Assembly (NCBI GenBank): GCA_003245395.1
Contig: QKDF01000075.1
Location: 1-10,200 of the forward strand
Length of the DNA stretch: 10,200 nucleotides
Origin: Clostridia bacterium
GTDB lineage: Bacteria > Bacillota > Clostridia > Oscillospirales > Oscillospiraceae
Direction: 5' to 3'
The notes under the pieces are model-generated. The model searched no databases, had not been told where the DNA came from, and worked only from the letters and a program-made list of their open reading frames with translations. Each line of letters begins with the position of its first letter. Position 1 is the stretch's first letter. This document shows positions 1 through 7,468 of this stretch, piece by piece. Made by a program: the position numbers and the translations under genes.

Positions 1-44
1 GGTAAACGGGGATACTGCTTTAAATTCTGTTGACAGCTTAAAAA

Positions 45-606
<562 letters not shown>

Positions 607-649
607 CGTAAAGAGCCATCCTTTCTGTAAGATGAGGGGGAGGAGGAAA

Positions 650-979
650 TCAATCCTCCAGGACTTCAATGTTATCGGGATACTCGTCATGAAGCTCGGC
701 GAAATAGACCATCAACCCGGCCATCAGAGCCTGACAGGTACCATCCACACTTGCGGACAGCCCGCCGGGGAGCCGAAAACAGATCTCGCTGTCGTTTTCG
801 CTGATCTTCACGGAAGCCGCCAGACCCAGCACCTCGTTCACGGTGGCATCCACCAGACGGATTGCGCTGGTGATGGCCGCACAGACGATGTCGGCGCCGG
901 CGTCGGCATAGTCGCTGTGTCCCCGGGATTCAAAACCGATGATCCGGTTTCCCTCCGTCTGGAACGTAACGGTAGTCAT
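650..979 (-). CDS. prp: Ribosomal-processing cysteine protease Prp (YsxB family)
   Basis: This 109-aa protein matches the YsxB/Prp family in length and motifs. Prp cleaves the N-terminal extension of ribosomal protein L27, a step shown to be essential in Staphylococcus aureus. The catalytic His and Cys are visible as H21 in SRGHSDYA and C33 in GADIVCAA, equivalent to the S. aureus H22/C34 dyad. The substrate gene, rpmA, lies immediately downstream and carries the matching LQFFA site. The ATG is two bases past the rplU TGA (TGA-GT-ATG) with no good Shine-Dalgarno, so translation is probably coupled to rplU. This coupling would keep the protease in step with ribosomal protein synthesis. Confidence 0.93.
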   Translation of the reverse strand: MTTVTFQTEGNRIIGFESRGHSDYADAGADIVCAAITSAIRLVDATVNEVLGLAASVKISENDSEICFRLPGGLSASVDGTCQALMAGLMVYFAELHDEYPDNIEVLED

Positions 980-981
980 AC

Positions 982-1293
982 TCAGACAGAGATCTTGCCG
1001 ATCTCAACCTTGGTATAGGGCTGACGATGGCCCTGACGCTTACGATAGCCCTTCTTGGCGTTGTACTTGAAGATACGGATCTTCTTGCCCCTGCCGTTCT
1101 TCACAATGGTGGCCTCCACGCTGGCGCCCTCCACAACGGGAGCACCAAAGGTGGCGGTTTCGCCGTTCAGAACTGCCAGAACCTGATCGAACTTCACAGT
1201 GTCGCCGGCGTTGACGTCCAGCTTCTCAATGTAAACGACGTCGCCCTCTGCGACCTTATACTGCTTTCCGCCGGTCTCGATGATTGCGTGCAT
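982..1293 (-). CDS. rplU: 50S ribosomal protein L21
   Basis: L21 (103 aa) binds 23S rRNA in the large subunit. The N-terminus [18 protein letters not shown] and the C-terminal basic segment [17 protein letters not shown] are diagnostic, and the length is standard. The frame is open further upstream to 1365, but that stretch is leader RNA. The ATG at 1293 gives the conserved MxAIIxTGGKQ start and follows purine-rich AAAGGAAGG and AGGTG sequences. It is the first gene of the rplU-prp-rpmA operon and is driven by the promoter at 1382-1410. Synthesis is probably feedback-regulated through the structured leader, as in other Firmicutes (inference). Confidence 0.97.
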   Translation of the reverse strand: MHAIIETGGKQYKVAEGDVVYIEKLDVNAGDTVKFDQVLAVLNGETATFGAPVVEGASVEATIVKNGRGKKIRIFKYNAKKGYRKRQGHRQPYTKVEIGKISV

Positions 1294-1375
1294 ACTTTGC
1301 ACCTGCCTTCCTTTATTACGGACTCGCTGTCGGGGGCGGCGCATAAAATGCGCACTTTTACCCATTCAAAGCGGC
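1294..1375 (-). promoter_or_regulatory. rplU leader RNA, candidate L21 leader
   Basis: About 80 nt of transcribed leader lie between the promoter and the L21 start. It holds a clear hairpin, GCGCAT-TTT-ATGCGC on the RNA strand (1339-1353), followed by a C-rich stretch and then the purine-rich ribosome-binding region. Firmicute rplU genes commonly carry an L21-binding autoregulatory leader (Rfam L21_leader). Position and size fit, but I could not align it to the consensus. Confidence 0.55.
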
Positions 1376-1381
1376 TTATCA

Positions 1382-1410
1382 AGTATATCAATGAAATTCC
1401 GGAATGTCAA
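1382..1410 (-). promoter_or_regulatory. Sigma-A promoter of rplU-prp-rpmA
   Basis: On the minus strand a perfect -35 TTGACA (1405-1410) and a near-perfect -10 TATACT (1382-1387) are separated by exactly 17 bases. The predicted start of transcription is near 1375. It lies in the gap between the nucleosidase gene and rplU, so the ribosomal operon has its own strong promoter. Confidence 0.88.
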
Positions 1411-1436
1411 CGGATTTTCGCCAAAAACAAATAAAA

Positions 1437-1461
1437 TTTTTGGAACGGTGAAAGCCGTTTC
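1437..1461 (-). terminator. Weak hairpin at the end of the nucleosidase gene
   Basis: The repeat AACGG / CCGTT (1444-1448 and 1455-1459), extendable by a G-T and a G-C pair, overlaps the nucleosidase stop codon. On the minus strand it is followed by CC and then an A/T-rich stretch, not a clean T-run. It may be a poor terminator in front of the rplU promoter. Confidence 0.3.
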
Positions 1462-2143
1462 AGTTTTCCGCCTGTAGCTTTTGGGCGAAGGGCAGCACCA
1501 CGCGGCCCAGCGCCTCCAGTGCCTGCCCAAAATCAAAATACTCCTCCGCCTGACGGTCAGAGAACAAATGGTCGGATACGGATTTCAAGGCCGCAAACCG
1601 CACGCCGTTGCGCAGGCAGACCTGTGCGATGGCGCAGGCTTCCATTTCCACAACAAGGGGGTGAAAGGTTTCGGCGATCCAGCCCGTCCGGTCGCCCTTG
1701 ACGGCGAACCAATCGCCGGTAGCCACGCGGCCGGGAACTGCATCGGCACCGAGAGAGCCCAGCAGACGCAGACACCGTTCTGGCTCCCAGGTGGAAAATT
1801 CCACCTGATTGACAGTGGAGACCAGTCCCACCGGGTCGCCCACGGCAGAGGTATCCACGTCATGCTGCACCAGCGTCTCCGCCAGAACCAGCGAGCCGAT
1901 GGGCAGATCGGTGCAACAGCCGGCAACACCGGCGTTCAGAATCAGATCCACGCCGTATTTCAGGCACAGGATTTCCGCCGCCATGGCGGCATTGACTTTC
2001 CCAACGCCCCCGGCGCAGGCCAGGATTCCGGGGGCGACTTCAAAAAAGGGCACGCCGGAGACGGTTTCCAGGGCCGGAAGCTCTCTTGCGCCCGGCAAAG
2101 CATGGAGCTCCACCGGCATGGCGAACTGCAGTGCGATTTTCAT
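1460..2143 (-). CDS. mtnN: 5'-methylthioadenosine/S-adenosylhomocysteine nucleosidase
   Basis: This 227-aa cytosolic enzyme of the nucleoside phosphorylase fold is predicted to hydrolyse methylthioadenosine and S-adenosylhomocysteine to adenine plus the thioribose product, recycling sulfur and relieving methyltransferase inhibition. The MTAN active-site residues are all in place: E12 (same position as in E. coli), the GGVGKVNAA turn (45-53), ATGDWF (141-146), the substrate-binding VEME (165-168) and catalytic D191 in SVSD. Length is normal. The ATG at 2143 has AAGGAG 6 bases upstream. The gene lies 64 bases after ackA with a GC-rich hairpin between and no visible promoter, so it may be read through from ackA. 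The related futalosine hydrolase (MqnB) is a less likely alternative, since no menaquinone gene is near. Confidence 0.8.
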   Translation of the reverse strand: MKIALQFAMPVELHALPGARELPALETVSGVPFFEVAPGILACAGGVGKVNAAMAAEILCLKYGVDLILNAGVAGCCTDLPIGSLVLAETLVQHDVDTSAVGDPVGLVSTVNQVEFSTWEPERCLRLLGSLGADAVPGRVATGDWFAVKGDRTGWIAETFHPLVVEMEACAIAQVCLRNGVRFAALKSVSDHLFSDRQAEEYFDFGQALEALGRVVLPFAQKLQAEN

Positions 2144-2160
2144 CGGTCTCTCCTTCTTAT

Positions 2161-2190
2161 GAAAAGGGCGGAGGCGCAGCGCCTCCGCCC
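2161..2190 (-). terminator. Hairpin terminator/attenuator between ackA and mtnN
   Basis: A perfect 10-bp GC-rich stem (2166-2175 with 2181-2190, GGGCGGAGGC) with a 5-base loop begins 18 bases past the ackA stop. On the minus strand it is followed by TTTTC. The T-run is short, and the mtnN Shine-Dalgarno begins only a few bases later. It may terminate partially, letting some transcripts reach mtnN. Confidence 0.65.
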
Positions 2191-2207
2191 GGTGATTTGG
2201 GGAAAAT

Positions 2208-3407
2208 TTACTTGACGAGGGCAGCGGTATCCTTGGCGATCATCAATTCTTCATCAGTGGGGATCAGCAGAACCTTCACCTTGGAATCGGGAGCGGAGAT
2301 GACCACTTCCTTGCCGCGGACGTTGTTGGCCTCGGCGTCCATTTTGACACCCATGAACTCCAGACCGGAGGCGATCTCCAGCCGCTGGCCCACGGAGTTC
2401 TCGCCCACGCCGGCGGTGAACACGATGGCATCCACACCGCCCATGGCAGCGGCATATGCGCCGATGAGTTTCTTCACGCCGTAGTTGAACATCTCCACAG
2501 CCAGAGCAGCCTGCTGGTTGCCGGCCTTAGCGGCCTCCTCCAGATCGCGGAAGTCGGAGCTGACGCCGGAAACGCCCTGTACGCCGGACTTCTTGTTTAG
2601 AATGTTGAGCATGTCGTCAATGCTCAGAGAGTATTTATTCATCAGATACTGCAGGATGCCGGCATCCAGATCGCCGGAACGGGTGCCCATGGGCAGACCG
2701 GCCAGGGGAGTGAAGCCCATGGAGGTGTCCATGCTCTTGCCGCCGTCCACAGCGGTGACGGAGGAGCCGTTGCCCAAGTGGCAGGTGATGATCTTCAGTT
2801 CCTCGGCAGGGCGGCCCAGCATGGCGGCGGCGCGGCCGGAGACATACTTGTGGGAGGTGCCGTGGAAGCCGTAGCGGCGAACCTTGTCGTTGGTGTAGTA
2901 CTCATAGGGCAGGGCGTAGGTGAACGCCTTGGCAGGCATGGTCTGATGGAAGGCGGTATCGAACACGCCGACCATGGGCACGCCGGGCATGACCTTCTCG
3001 CAGGCGCGGATGCCGGTGATATTGGCGGGGTTGTGCAGAGGGGCCAGGGGGATGCAGTCTTCAATGGCCTTCATCACCTCGTCGGTAATGAGAACGGACT
3101 GATTGAATGCCTCGCCGCCGTGCACCACACGGTGACCCACCGCGTCGATCTCCTTCATGGAGCCGATCACGCCGTTTTTGCTGTCCACCAGAGCGTTCAG
3201 CACAGCCTGAATGGCCTCGGAATGGGTGGGCATGGCCACGTCTACGGCTTTCAGAGTTTCCTTGCCCTCCACCTGGGGCTTATACGTAAACTTGCCGTCG
3301 ATGCCGATGCGCTCGCACAGGCCCTTGGCCAGAACTTCGCCGGAATCGGGGTCCATCAGCTGGTATTTCAGGGAGGAACTGCCTGCATTGATTACAAGTA
3401 CTTTCAT
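2208..3407 (-). CDS. ackA: Acetate kinase
   Basis: Acetate kinase (399 aa, normal length) interconverts acetyl phosphate plus ADP with acetate plus ATP. It is the substrate-level ATP step of acetate-forming fermenters, working with phosphotransacetylase in the cytosol. Family signatures run in order: [19 protein letters not shown] at the N-terminus (N7), VHGGEAF, VFDTAFH, the second signature [19 protein letters not shown], the phosphate-binding MGTRSGDLD, the C-terminal GVGENS, and PTDEELMIA with the metal-binding glutamate. The frame is open to 3482, but the ATG at 3407 gives the conserved start and has GAGGAG 8 bases upstream. No pta lies in this window. The gene is transcribed divergently from tmcAL. 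Confidence 0.97.
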   Translation of the reverse strand: MKVLVINAGSSSLKYQLMDPDSGEVLAKGLCERIGIDGKFTYKPQVEGKETLKAVDVAMPTHSEAIQAVLNALVDSKNGVIGSMKEIDAVGHRVVHGGEAFNQSVLITDEVMKAIEDCIPLAPLHNPANITGIRACEKVMPGVPMVGVFDTAFHQTMPAKAFTYALPYEYYTNDKVRRYGFHGTSHKYVSGRAAAMLGRPAEELKIITCHLGNGSSVTAVDGGKSMDTSMGFTPLAGLPMGTRSGDLDAGILQYLMNKYSLSIDDMLNILNKKSGVQGVSGVSSDFRDLEEAAKAGNQQAALAVEMFNYGVKKLIGAYAAAMGGVDAIVFTAGVGENSVGQRLEIASGLEFMGVKMDAEANNVRGKEVVISAPDSKVKVLLIPTDEELMIAKDTAALVK

Positions 3408-3425
3408 TGGTAAGACTCCTCTTTC

Positions 3426-3503
3426 TGCGGTAACCCTTGCGGGGACTCCGCAAATAATATAGAATAGTATCGCCTTAGCCAAAATTTCCCCCGACCGGGG
3501 AAA
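3426..3503 (-). other. Two hairpins in the ackA 5' leader
   Basis: The predicted leader of about 105 nt holds two dyads. One is TTTCCCC / GGGGAAA (3485-3491 with 3497-3503). The other pairs TGCGG (3426-3430) with CCGCA (3448-3452), with an inner CCC/GGG pairing, and ends just before the ackA ribosome-binding site. Neither has a T-run. They could be regulatory or only stabilise the mRNA. Confidence 0.35.
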
Positions 3504-3520
3504 ATGGCCATATCATTTTT

Positions 3521-3548
3521 ATTATAGCAAAGATTCATCAGGTTACAA
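3521..3548 (-). promoter_or_regulatory. Probable sigma-A promoter of ackA
   Basis: A perfect minus-strand -10 TATAAT (3521-3526) lies 16 bases from TTGTAA (3543-3548), a 4/6 match to the -35 consensus. The predicted start near 3514 leaves about 105 nt of leader before ackA. Confidence 0.6.
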
Positions 3549-3602
3549 CCACCAATTTAACCGAATTGTCACTTTTTTGTAATGGTTTCGGAGGTGAAAA
3601 AT

Positions 3603-4808
3603 GTGAAAATTGCTGGTATCATAGCTGAATACAATCCGATTCACTCCGGTCACGCCTGGCAGATTGCGGCCACACGGACGGCTTTGGGCGAGGATACAGC
3701 TGTGGTTTGCGTTATGAGCGGCCACTGGGTGCAGAGCGGAGCATGCGCCATTGCGGACAAATGGCTGCGCGCGCGTCTGGCACTGATAGGCGGAGCAGAT
3801 TTGGTATTGGAGCTGCCCACACTTTGGGCCGCATCTCCGGCGGAAACTTTTGCCCGGGGCGGCATTGGACTGCTGGCAGCCACCGGCGTCGTTACGCACC
3901 TTTCCTTCGGAAGCGAATGCGGCGATGCGATTGCACTGGAGCGCGTGGCTGCGGCGCTGGATTCTCCGGCATATGCCGATGAGCTGCGCCGCTTTTTAGA
4001 TCAGGGCCTGCCCTTTGCCGCCTGCCGCCAGGCTGCGGTGGAACATCTGGAGGGGAAAGAGATTGGCGATCTGCTTTCAAGACCCAACAATAATCTGGGG
4101 GTGGAGTATATCCGGGCGCTCCGGCGGCTGGACTCCTCTATCTGCCCCATGACGGTTTTGCGGATGGGAGCCGGACACGGAGAGCAGGCGGCCGACGAAG
4201 TTCGGCATACCTCCGCCACGGATATCAGGAAAAGACTGCTGCTCGGAGACTGGGGAGGAGCCGCGCCCTATTTGGTGCCCGGAGAGGCGGAATTGCTGCG
4301 CGGGACGAACCGGCCTACGCAGGAGTCTCTTACCGGATTCCGGCGTCTTGCACTTTTCCAGTTGCGGACGATGGCACCGGAGGACTGGGCCCTGCTGCCG
4401 GACAGCGGCGCGGCGGAAGGACTGCCGGACCGTCTCGCAAAGGCGGGGCGGGAGGCGTGTTCCCTGGAGGAATTTTATACGCTGGCCAAAACCAAGCGGT
4501 ATTCCCACGCACGGCTGCGTCGACTGGTGCTGTGGGCCTTTCTGGGCCTGGGGGAGAGTGACCGCCCCGCATCACCGCCTTATCTGCGGGTGCTGGGAGC
4601 TAATTCACGCGGACGGGAGGTGCTGCGGGCGATGGATGGCCGTGCCGGACTGCCGGTGCTGACCAAACCCGCGCATGTGCGGGAACTGGATCAGACCAGC
4701 CGACAGGTTTTCGAGGCGGAGGCGAGGTGTACGGACCTGTATGGGTTCTGCCTGCCGGACCCTTTTCCCGGAGGTCGGGAATGGAAAGAGGGGCCGGTGA
4801 TTCTCTGA
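3603..4808 (+). CDS. tmcAL: tRNA(Met) cytidine acetate ligase (YlbM family)
   Basis: TmcAL (401 aa; B. subtilis YlbM is about 415) makes N4-acetylcytidine at the wobble base of elongator tRNA-Met, activating free acetate with ATP to acetyl-AMP. The N-terminal nucleotidyltransferase signature is VKIAGIIAEYNPIHSGHAW, with the HSGH motif at residues 14-17. Further family segments are PNNNLGVEYIRAL, a SATDIRKRL-type stretch, and SHARLRRLVLWAFLG near the C-terminus. I chose GTG 3603 because GGAGGTG at 3590-3596 sits 6 bases before it and it yields the conserved start; an in-frame ATG at 3582 lies upstream of that ribosome-binding site. The gene diverges from ackA, so an acetate-producing enzyme adjoins an acetate-using one. 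The lipoprotein gene follows after 23 bases, probably cotranscribed. Confidence 0.93.
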   Translation: MKIAGIIAEYNPIHSGHAWQIAATRTALGEDTAVVCVMSGHWVQSGACAIADKWLRARLALIGGADLVLELPTLWAASPAETFARGGIGLLAATGVVTHLSFGSECGDAIALERVAAALDSPAYADELRRFLDQGLPFAACRQAAVEHLEGKEIGDLLSRPNNNLGVEYIRALRRLDSSICPMTVLRMGAGHGEQAADEVRHTSATDIRKRLLLGDWGGAAPYLVPGEAELLRGTNRPTQESLTGFRRLALFQLRTMAPEDWALLPDSGAAEGLPDRLAKAGREACSLEEFYTLAKTKRYSHARLRRLVLWAFLGLGESDRPASPPYLRVLGANSRGREVLRAMDGRAGLPVLTKPAHVRELDQTSRQVFEAEARCTDLYGFCLPDPFPGGREWKEGPVIL

Positions 4809-4831
4809 CCCACGCATCAAAGGAGTCTATT

Positions 4832-5737
4832 ATGAAAAAACCATTACTGCTGACCCTGGCGCTGTCATTGGCGCTGCTGTCCGGATGCGGAGTCTCCGAT
4901 TCTGAACCCGGTTCGGTATCTCTGACGCAGGACTTATGGTCAAATCAGAGTGTTGCCGCTGCTCCGGCCAAGGAGAAGCTGGCCTATATTCTGGAGACGG
5001 AAGTCAGGGAGAATTCAGCTTACGCCAAGGATGGAACGCTTCTGGTGAAATATCGGTACGAGGTGCCTGCACTGCGGATTCAAACGGCAGATGGCACTGA
5101 GGTGGAGACTGCTGCCGACCCGGCTCAGGAGCAAGCACTGGCAGCGGCCCAGGTGTTCAATGCCAATTTTGCCGATTGGGGAGACAGCAAAGAGCTTGAG
5201 CAGAATGCGGAATGGGCTCAGGAGGACTACGACTTTAACCTTGCGTTATTTCAAAACGGAGCCTACTATGACAGCGAACTGACCTATACCGTTTTTCAAA
5301 CCGAACATCTGATCAGCATTCGGGCAAACTATTATGCCTATACCGGCGGTGCCCATGGAAATACCAGCCTGCTGGCCTGGAATTTTGATCTGGACTCCGG
5401 AAAGTTTGTAACGGCGGCGGATTTCAGCGGCGATCCCACGGATTTTTCGGCAAAAGTTACGGATGAACTGCTTGCGCAGATGGACAAGAAAGCGGCCGAC
5501 GCAGGCATGGCTGTGAGTGATTATTTCTGGGCGGATGGAGCGGATATTGCAGCCCAATGGACCAGCTACGCCGTTTCATTTGACGACAGCGGCATGACGG
5601 TGGGGTTCTCCCCCTACGAATTGGCGTGCTATGCGGCGGGATCACAGGAATTTACTTTGGACTATAAATTTCTGACGCCGTATCTGAGTGACTATGGAAA
5701 ACAGCTTCTGGGCCTGACTGCGGAGACAAATTCGTGA
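4832..5737 (+). CDS. Lipoprotein with DUF3298 (RsiV-like) domain
   Basis: This 301-aa protein begins with a lipoprotein signal peptide, MKKPLLLTLALSLALLSGC; the lipobox is LSGC with C19 lipidated, so it should be anchored on the outer face of the membrane. A linker of about 30 residues follows. Residues 50-190 carry the DUF4163/DUF3298-type sequence, with the signature YYAYTGGAHGN at 168-177 followed by WNFDLDSGKF. The C-terminal part (about 200-290) has the family's FSPYELACYAAGSQEF pattern. This fold occurs in B. subtilis RsiV, the lysozyme-sensing anti-sigma factor, and in many standalone surface proteins. Here there is no anti-sigma segment or transmembrane helix and no sigma factor gene nearby, so it is not an evident anti-sigma factor. 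An AAAGGAG ribosome-binding site lies 6 bases before the ATG. Its ligand is unknown. Confidence 0.85.
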   Translation: MKKPLLLTLALSLALLSGCGVSDSEPGSVSLTQDLWSNQSVAAAPAKEKLAYILETEVRENSAYAKDGTLLVKYRYEVPALRIQTADGTEVETAADPAQEQALAAAQVFNANFADWGDSKELEQNAEWAQEDYDFNLALFQNGAYYDSELTYTVFQTEHLISIRANYYAYTGGAHGNTSLLAWNFDLDSGKFVTAADFSGDPTDFSAKVTDELLAQMDKKAADAGMAVSDYFWADGADIAAQWTSYAVSFDDSGMTVGFSPYELACYAAGSQEFTLDYKFLTPYLSDYGKQLLGLTAETNS

Positions 5738-5806
5738 AAAGACCGCTATCGTTGGCGTATTACGCATAAGAGCGTGTTACAAATGAAGCAGTTGTATCGA
5801 TACGGC

Positions 5807-5846
5807 AAGCACCCAAAGGCACTTAAGGGCCTTTGGGTGCTTTTTT
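5807..5846 (+). terminator. Rho-independent terminator after the tmcAL-lipoprotein unit
   Basis: A perfect 14-bp stem (5807-5820 with 5829-5842, AAGCACCCAAAGGC) and an 8-base loop are followed by a T-run; six consecutive T occupy 5841-5846. This is a textbook terminator, 69 bases past the lipoprotein stop codon. Confidence 0.93.
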
Positions 5847-5898
5847 GCAATATACCCCCTTGAGATTGCAGACAGTGCCTTCGCAATACCGTCGGGCT

Positions 5899-5998
5899 GA
5901 ATGGGGTTTAGGCCGGAACCGTGCCGCCGCTCATTCGGCAGGATTGCCTCGCCCGGTTCCGCCATTCGCCTGCAACTGGAGACAAGGAAACGTTGCAG
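5899..5998. other. Compound inverted repeat, possible structured RNA or DNA site
   Basis: GAATGG (5899-5904) and CGGAACCG (5914-5921) can pair with the contiguous block CGGTTCCG plus CCATTC (5954-5967), giving a 14-bp stem with a one-sided 9-base bulge. Inside lies TGCCG / CGGCA (5922-5926 with 5936-5940). A separate 7-bp hairpin follows at 5970-5998. It ends just before the -35 of the SLH-gene promoter. No known riboswitch could be assigned. Confidence 0.4.
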
Positions 5999-6001
5999 CG
6001 T

Positions 6002-6030
6002 TTGACAAAAGCCAGGTGATGGCTTATATA
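6002..6030 (+). promoter_or_regulatory. Sigma-A promoter of the SLH-protein gene
   Basis: A perfect -35 TTGACA (6002-6007) and a -10 TATATA (6025-6030) are separated by 17 bases. The spacer contains the small dyad GCCA / TGGC (6011-6014 and 6020-6023). The leader to the ATG at 6106 is about 70 nt and ends with an AAGGGGGAAG ribosome-binding region. Confidence 0.75.
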
Positions 6031-6105
6031 GTATGGATGAGAGAGTTTATGTCCGGGCACGATTGCCTGCGGCCAAATTCGATGAGCCGATATAAGGGGG
6101 AAGAT

Positions 6106-7320
6106 ATGAAAAAGAACGGAATTCGTGCCTTTTTAACAGCAATACTGATCGTTGCAATAACGATTCCGGCAGCAGCCTATGGAGACGGCACCTTGATCCC
6201 CCAGCAAAAAAATTACCAAAGCGCATTTGCGGATACCGCCGGAACCTGGTGTGACCTGTATGCGCAGACCTGCTATGAGGCGGGGCTGATGGACGGCAAG
6301 AGCGCCGCCCAGTTTGACTCGACCGGAACCTTGACCAATGCACAGATCACGGTGATCTGCGCCCGGCTGCTGAGCCTGCTCCGGAACGGAGACAGAACGC
6401 TGCCGCAGGCGCAGGAGGGCGAGACATGGTATCAGCCGGCATATGACCTGTTGGTAAGCGGCGGTATTCTGGCAGAGCCGGATGACGATCAAAGCGGCCT
6501 GCCGTCTTTTGCGCCCTGGCAGGCCGGTTCTCCGGCTGATCGGGATCGTTTCGTTGCACTTCTCAGCGAAACTTTGTCTGCCGCAAACGTATCGCTGCCG
6601 TCAATCAACAGTGTTTCTTCTCTCCCCGACGTGGTTCATGATACGTGGCTGCCGGCCATTCTTACGTTTTATAACGCCGGGATTCTCAGCGGGAAAGATG
6701 AATACGGCTCTTTTGCTCCCTACGATCATTTAAACCGCGGTCAGGCTGCAGCCATGCTGGCACGCATTGTGGACCCGGACCAGCGGCTCACGTTTACCCT
6801 GAAGTCCTTTGACCTCTGCCGGGATGTTCTGGGGCTGTCTCCTGATATGGTGCTTGTGTATGCGGACGGTGAGCCAATTACTGCGGAGCTGTTCGGCAGT
6901 CAGTTGGCTACGTCTTTGGTTCAGTGGGGAAAAAGCAATACGCAGAAGGCACAGCAGGATGCAATCCGGATTTGGGTCACTTATTCCCAAAGCTATTTCA
7001 CGCTGGCCAAAAATCATGGAATCAGCCTCACCGATCAGCAGACAGCGGACGCGCAGGAGTCCAGTCGGGAAGAGATTGGATTTCTTGGCTATACCAAGGC
7101 GTATGCCCTTCGCCTTCAGGAGCGGATTCAGCTGGATTCTTTGCTGAAAGCTTTTTACACGCAGCAATATGGAGACAAGGCGGCAATGCTGAACTACAAC
7201 CGCGATCTGGCGGCTGTTGCGCAGGCAATCTGGATAGAGCCGGCGCCTGCCCTGAAAACGCTGGATCTGAACGCCGTTTGGGCCCGTGCGATGGCTTCTC
7301 CGTATGCTTACGCAGGATAA
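6106..7320 (+). CDS. Secreted SLH-domain protein with SurA_N/PrsA-like segment
   Basis: This 404-aa protein starts with a signal peptide (basic MKKNGIR, hydrophobic 8-20, likely cleavage after A24 in PAAAYG). Three SLH repeats follow: about 41-90 (FADTAGTW to ICARLLSLL), a weaker one at 105-162, and the clearest at 170-225 (TWLPAILTFYNAGILSGKD to NRGQAAAMLARIV). SLH repeats bind secondary cell-wall polymers. From about 240, VLVYADGEPITAELFGSQL and the following helices (AIRIWVTYSQSYFTLAKNHG, then ISLTDQQ) resemble the N-terminal helical domain of SurA/PrsA-type foldases. No parvulin PPIase domain is visible. It is likely a wall-anchored chaperone-like protein; client unknown. The ATG at 6106 follows AAGGGGGAAG; upstream in-frame codons run back through the terminator and are not coding. 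It is monocistronic, between two terminators. Confidence 0.82.
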   Translation: MKKNGIRAFLTAILIVAITIPAAAYGDGTLIPQQKNYQSAFADTAGTWCDLYAQTCYEAGLMDGKSAAQFDSTGTLTNAQITVICARLLSLLRNGDRTLPQAQEGETWYQPAYDLLVSGGILAEPDDDQSGLPSFAPWQAGSPADRDRFVALLSETLSAANVSLPSINSVSSLPDVVHDTWLPAILTFYNAGILSGKDEYGSFAPYDHLNRGQAAAMLARIVDPDQRLTFTLKSFDLCRDVLGLSPDMVLVYADGEPITAELFGSQLATSLVQWGKSNTQKAQQDAIRIWVTYSQSYFTLAKNHGISLTDQQTADAQESSREEIGFLGYTKAYALRLQERIQLDSLLKAFYTQQYGDKAAMLNYNRDLAAVAQAIWIEPAPALKTLDLNAVWARAMASPYAYAG

Positions 7321-7431
7321 GATCAACTCTGTTTGTGGGCACACAGGAAATAAAAAATACCCGGAAGACCGGTGAATGGCTGCAAGGATGAAAACTCCGG
7401 ACGTTTGAACAGACGGAATATGACGAGGCGG

Positions 7432-7468
7432 AAAAGAGAGAGCCGGACATTTGCCCGGCTCTCTCTTT
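7432..7468. terminator. Bidirectional terminator between convergent genes
   Basis: A perfect 14-bp stem (7433-7446 with 7455-7468, AAAGAGAGAGCCGG) with an 8-base loop separates the SLH gene from the flavoprotein gene. The A-rich 5' arm and T-rich 3' arm provide short T-runs in both directions. The 3' arm overlaps the flavoprotein stop codon (7467-7469). Confidence 0.85.

Larger units (their letters stand above)
5738..6105 (+). other. Intergenic region: terminator, compound inverted repeat, promoter and leader
   Basis: This 368-base gap has no convincing gene. In order it holds the terminator at 5807-5846, a compound inverted repeat at 5899-5967, a further hairpin (CTGCAAC / GTTGCAG, 5970-5976 with 5992-5998), the promoter at 6002-6030 and a leader of about 70 nt. 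A 62-codon minus-strand frame (5777-5965) and a plus-strand frame from 5833 both run through the terminator or repeat and do not look like protein. Confidence 0.6.

Noticed and set aside
1481..2215. Long plus-strand open frame antisense to the nucleosidase gene
   Set aside because: Shadow of a motif-confirmed gene; it also crosses the ackA-mtnN hairpin.
5846..5965. Possible c-di-GMP-I riboswitch on the minus strand (GGCCTAAACC and GGCAATCC match parts of the motif)
   Set aside because: The conserved GGACGCAAAGCC-type core and the receptor helix are absent, and on that strand it would read toward the end of the convergent terminator with no gene to control.
5777..5965. 62-codon minus-strand open frame in the gap before the SLH gene
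   Set aside because: It runs through the terminator hairpin, has no ribosome-binding site I can see, and its composition does not resemble a protein.
5833..6105. N-terminal extension of the SLH protein from an ATG at 5833
   Set aside because: It would begin inside a terminator stem and place the promoter within coding sequence; the signal peptide starts cleanly at 6106.
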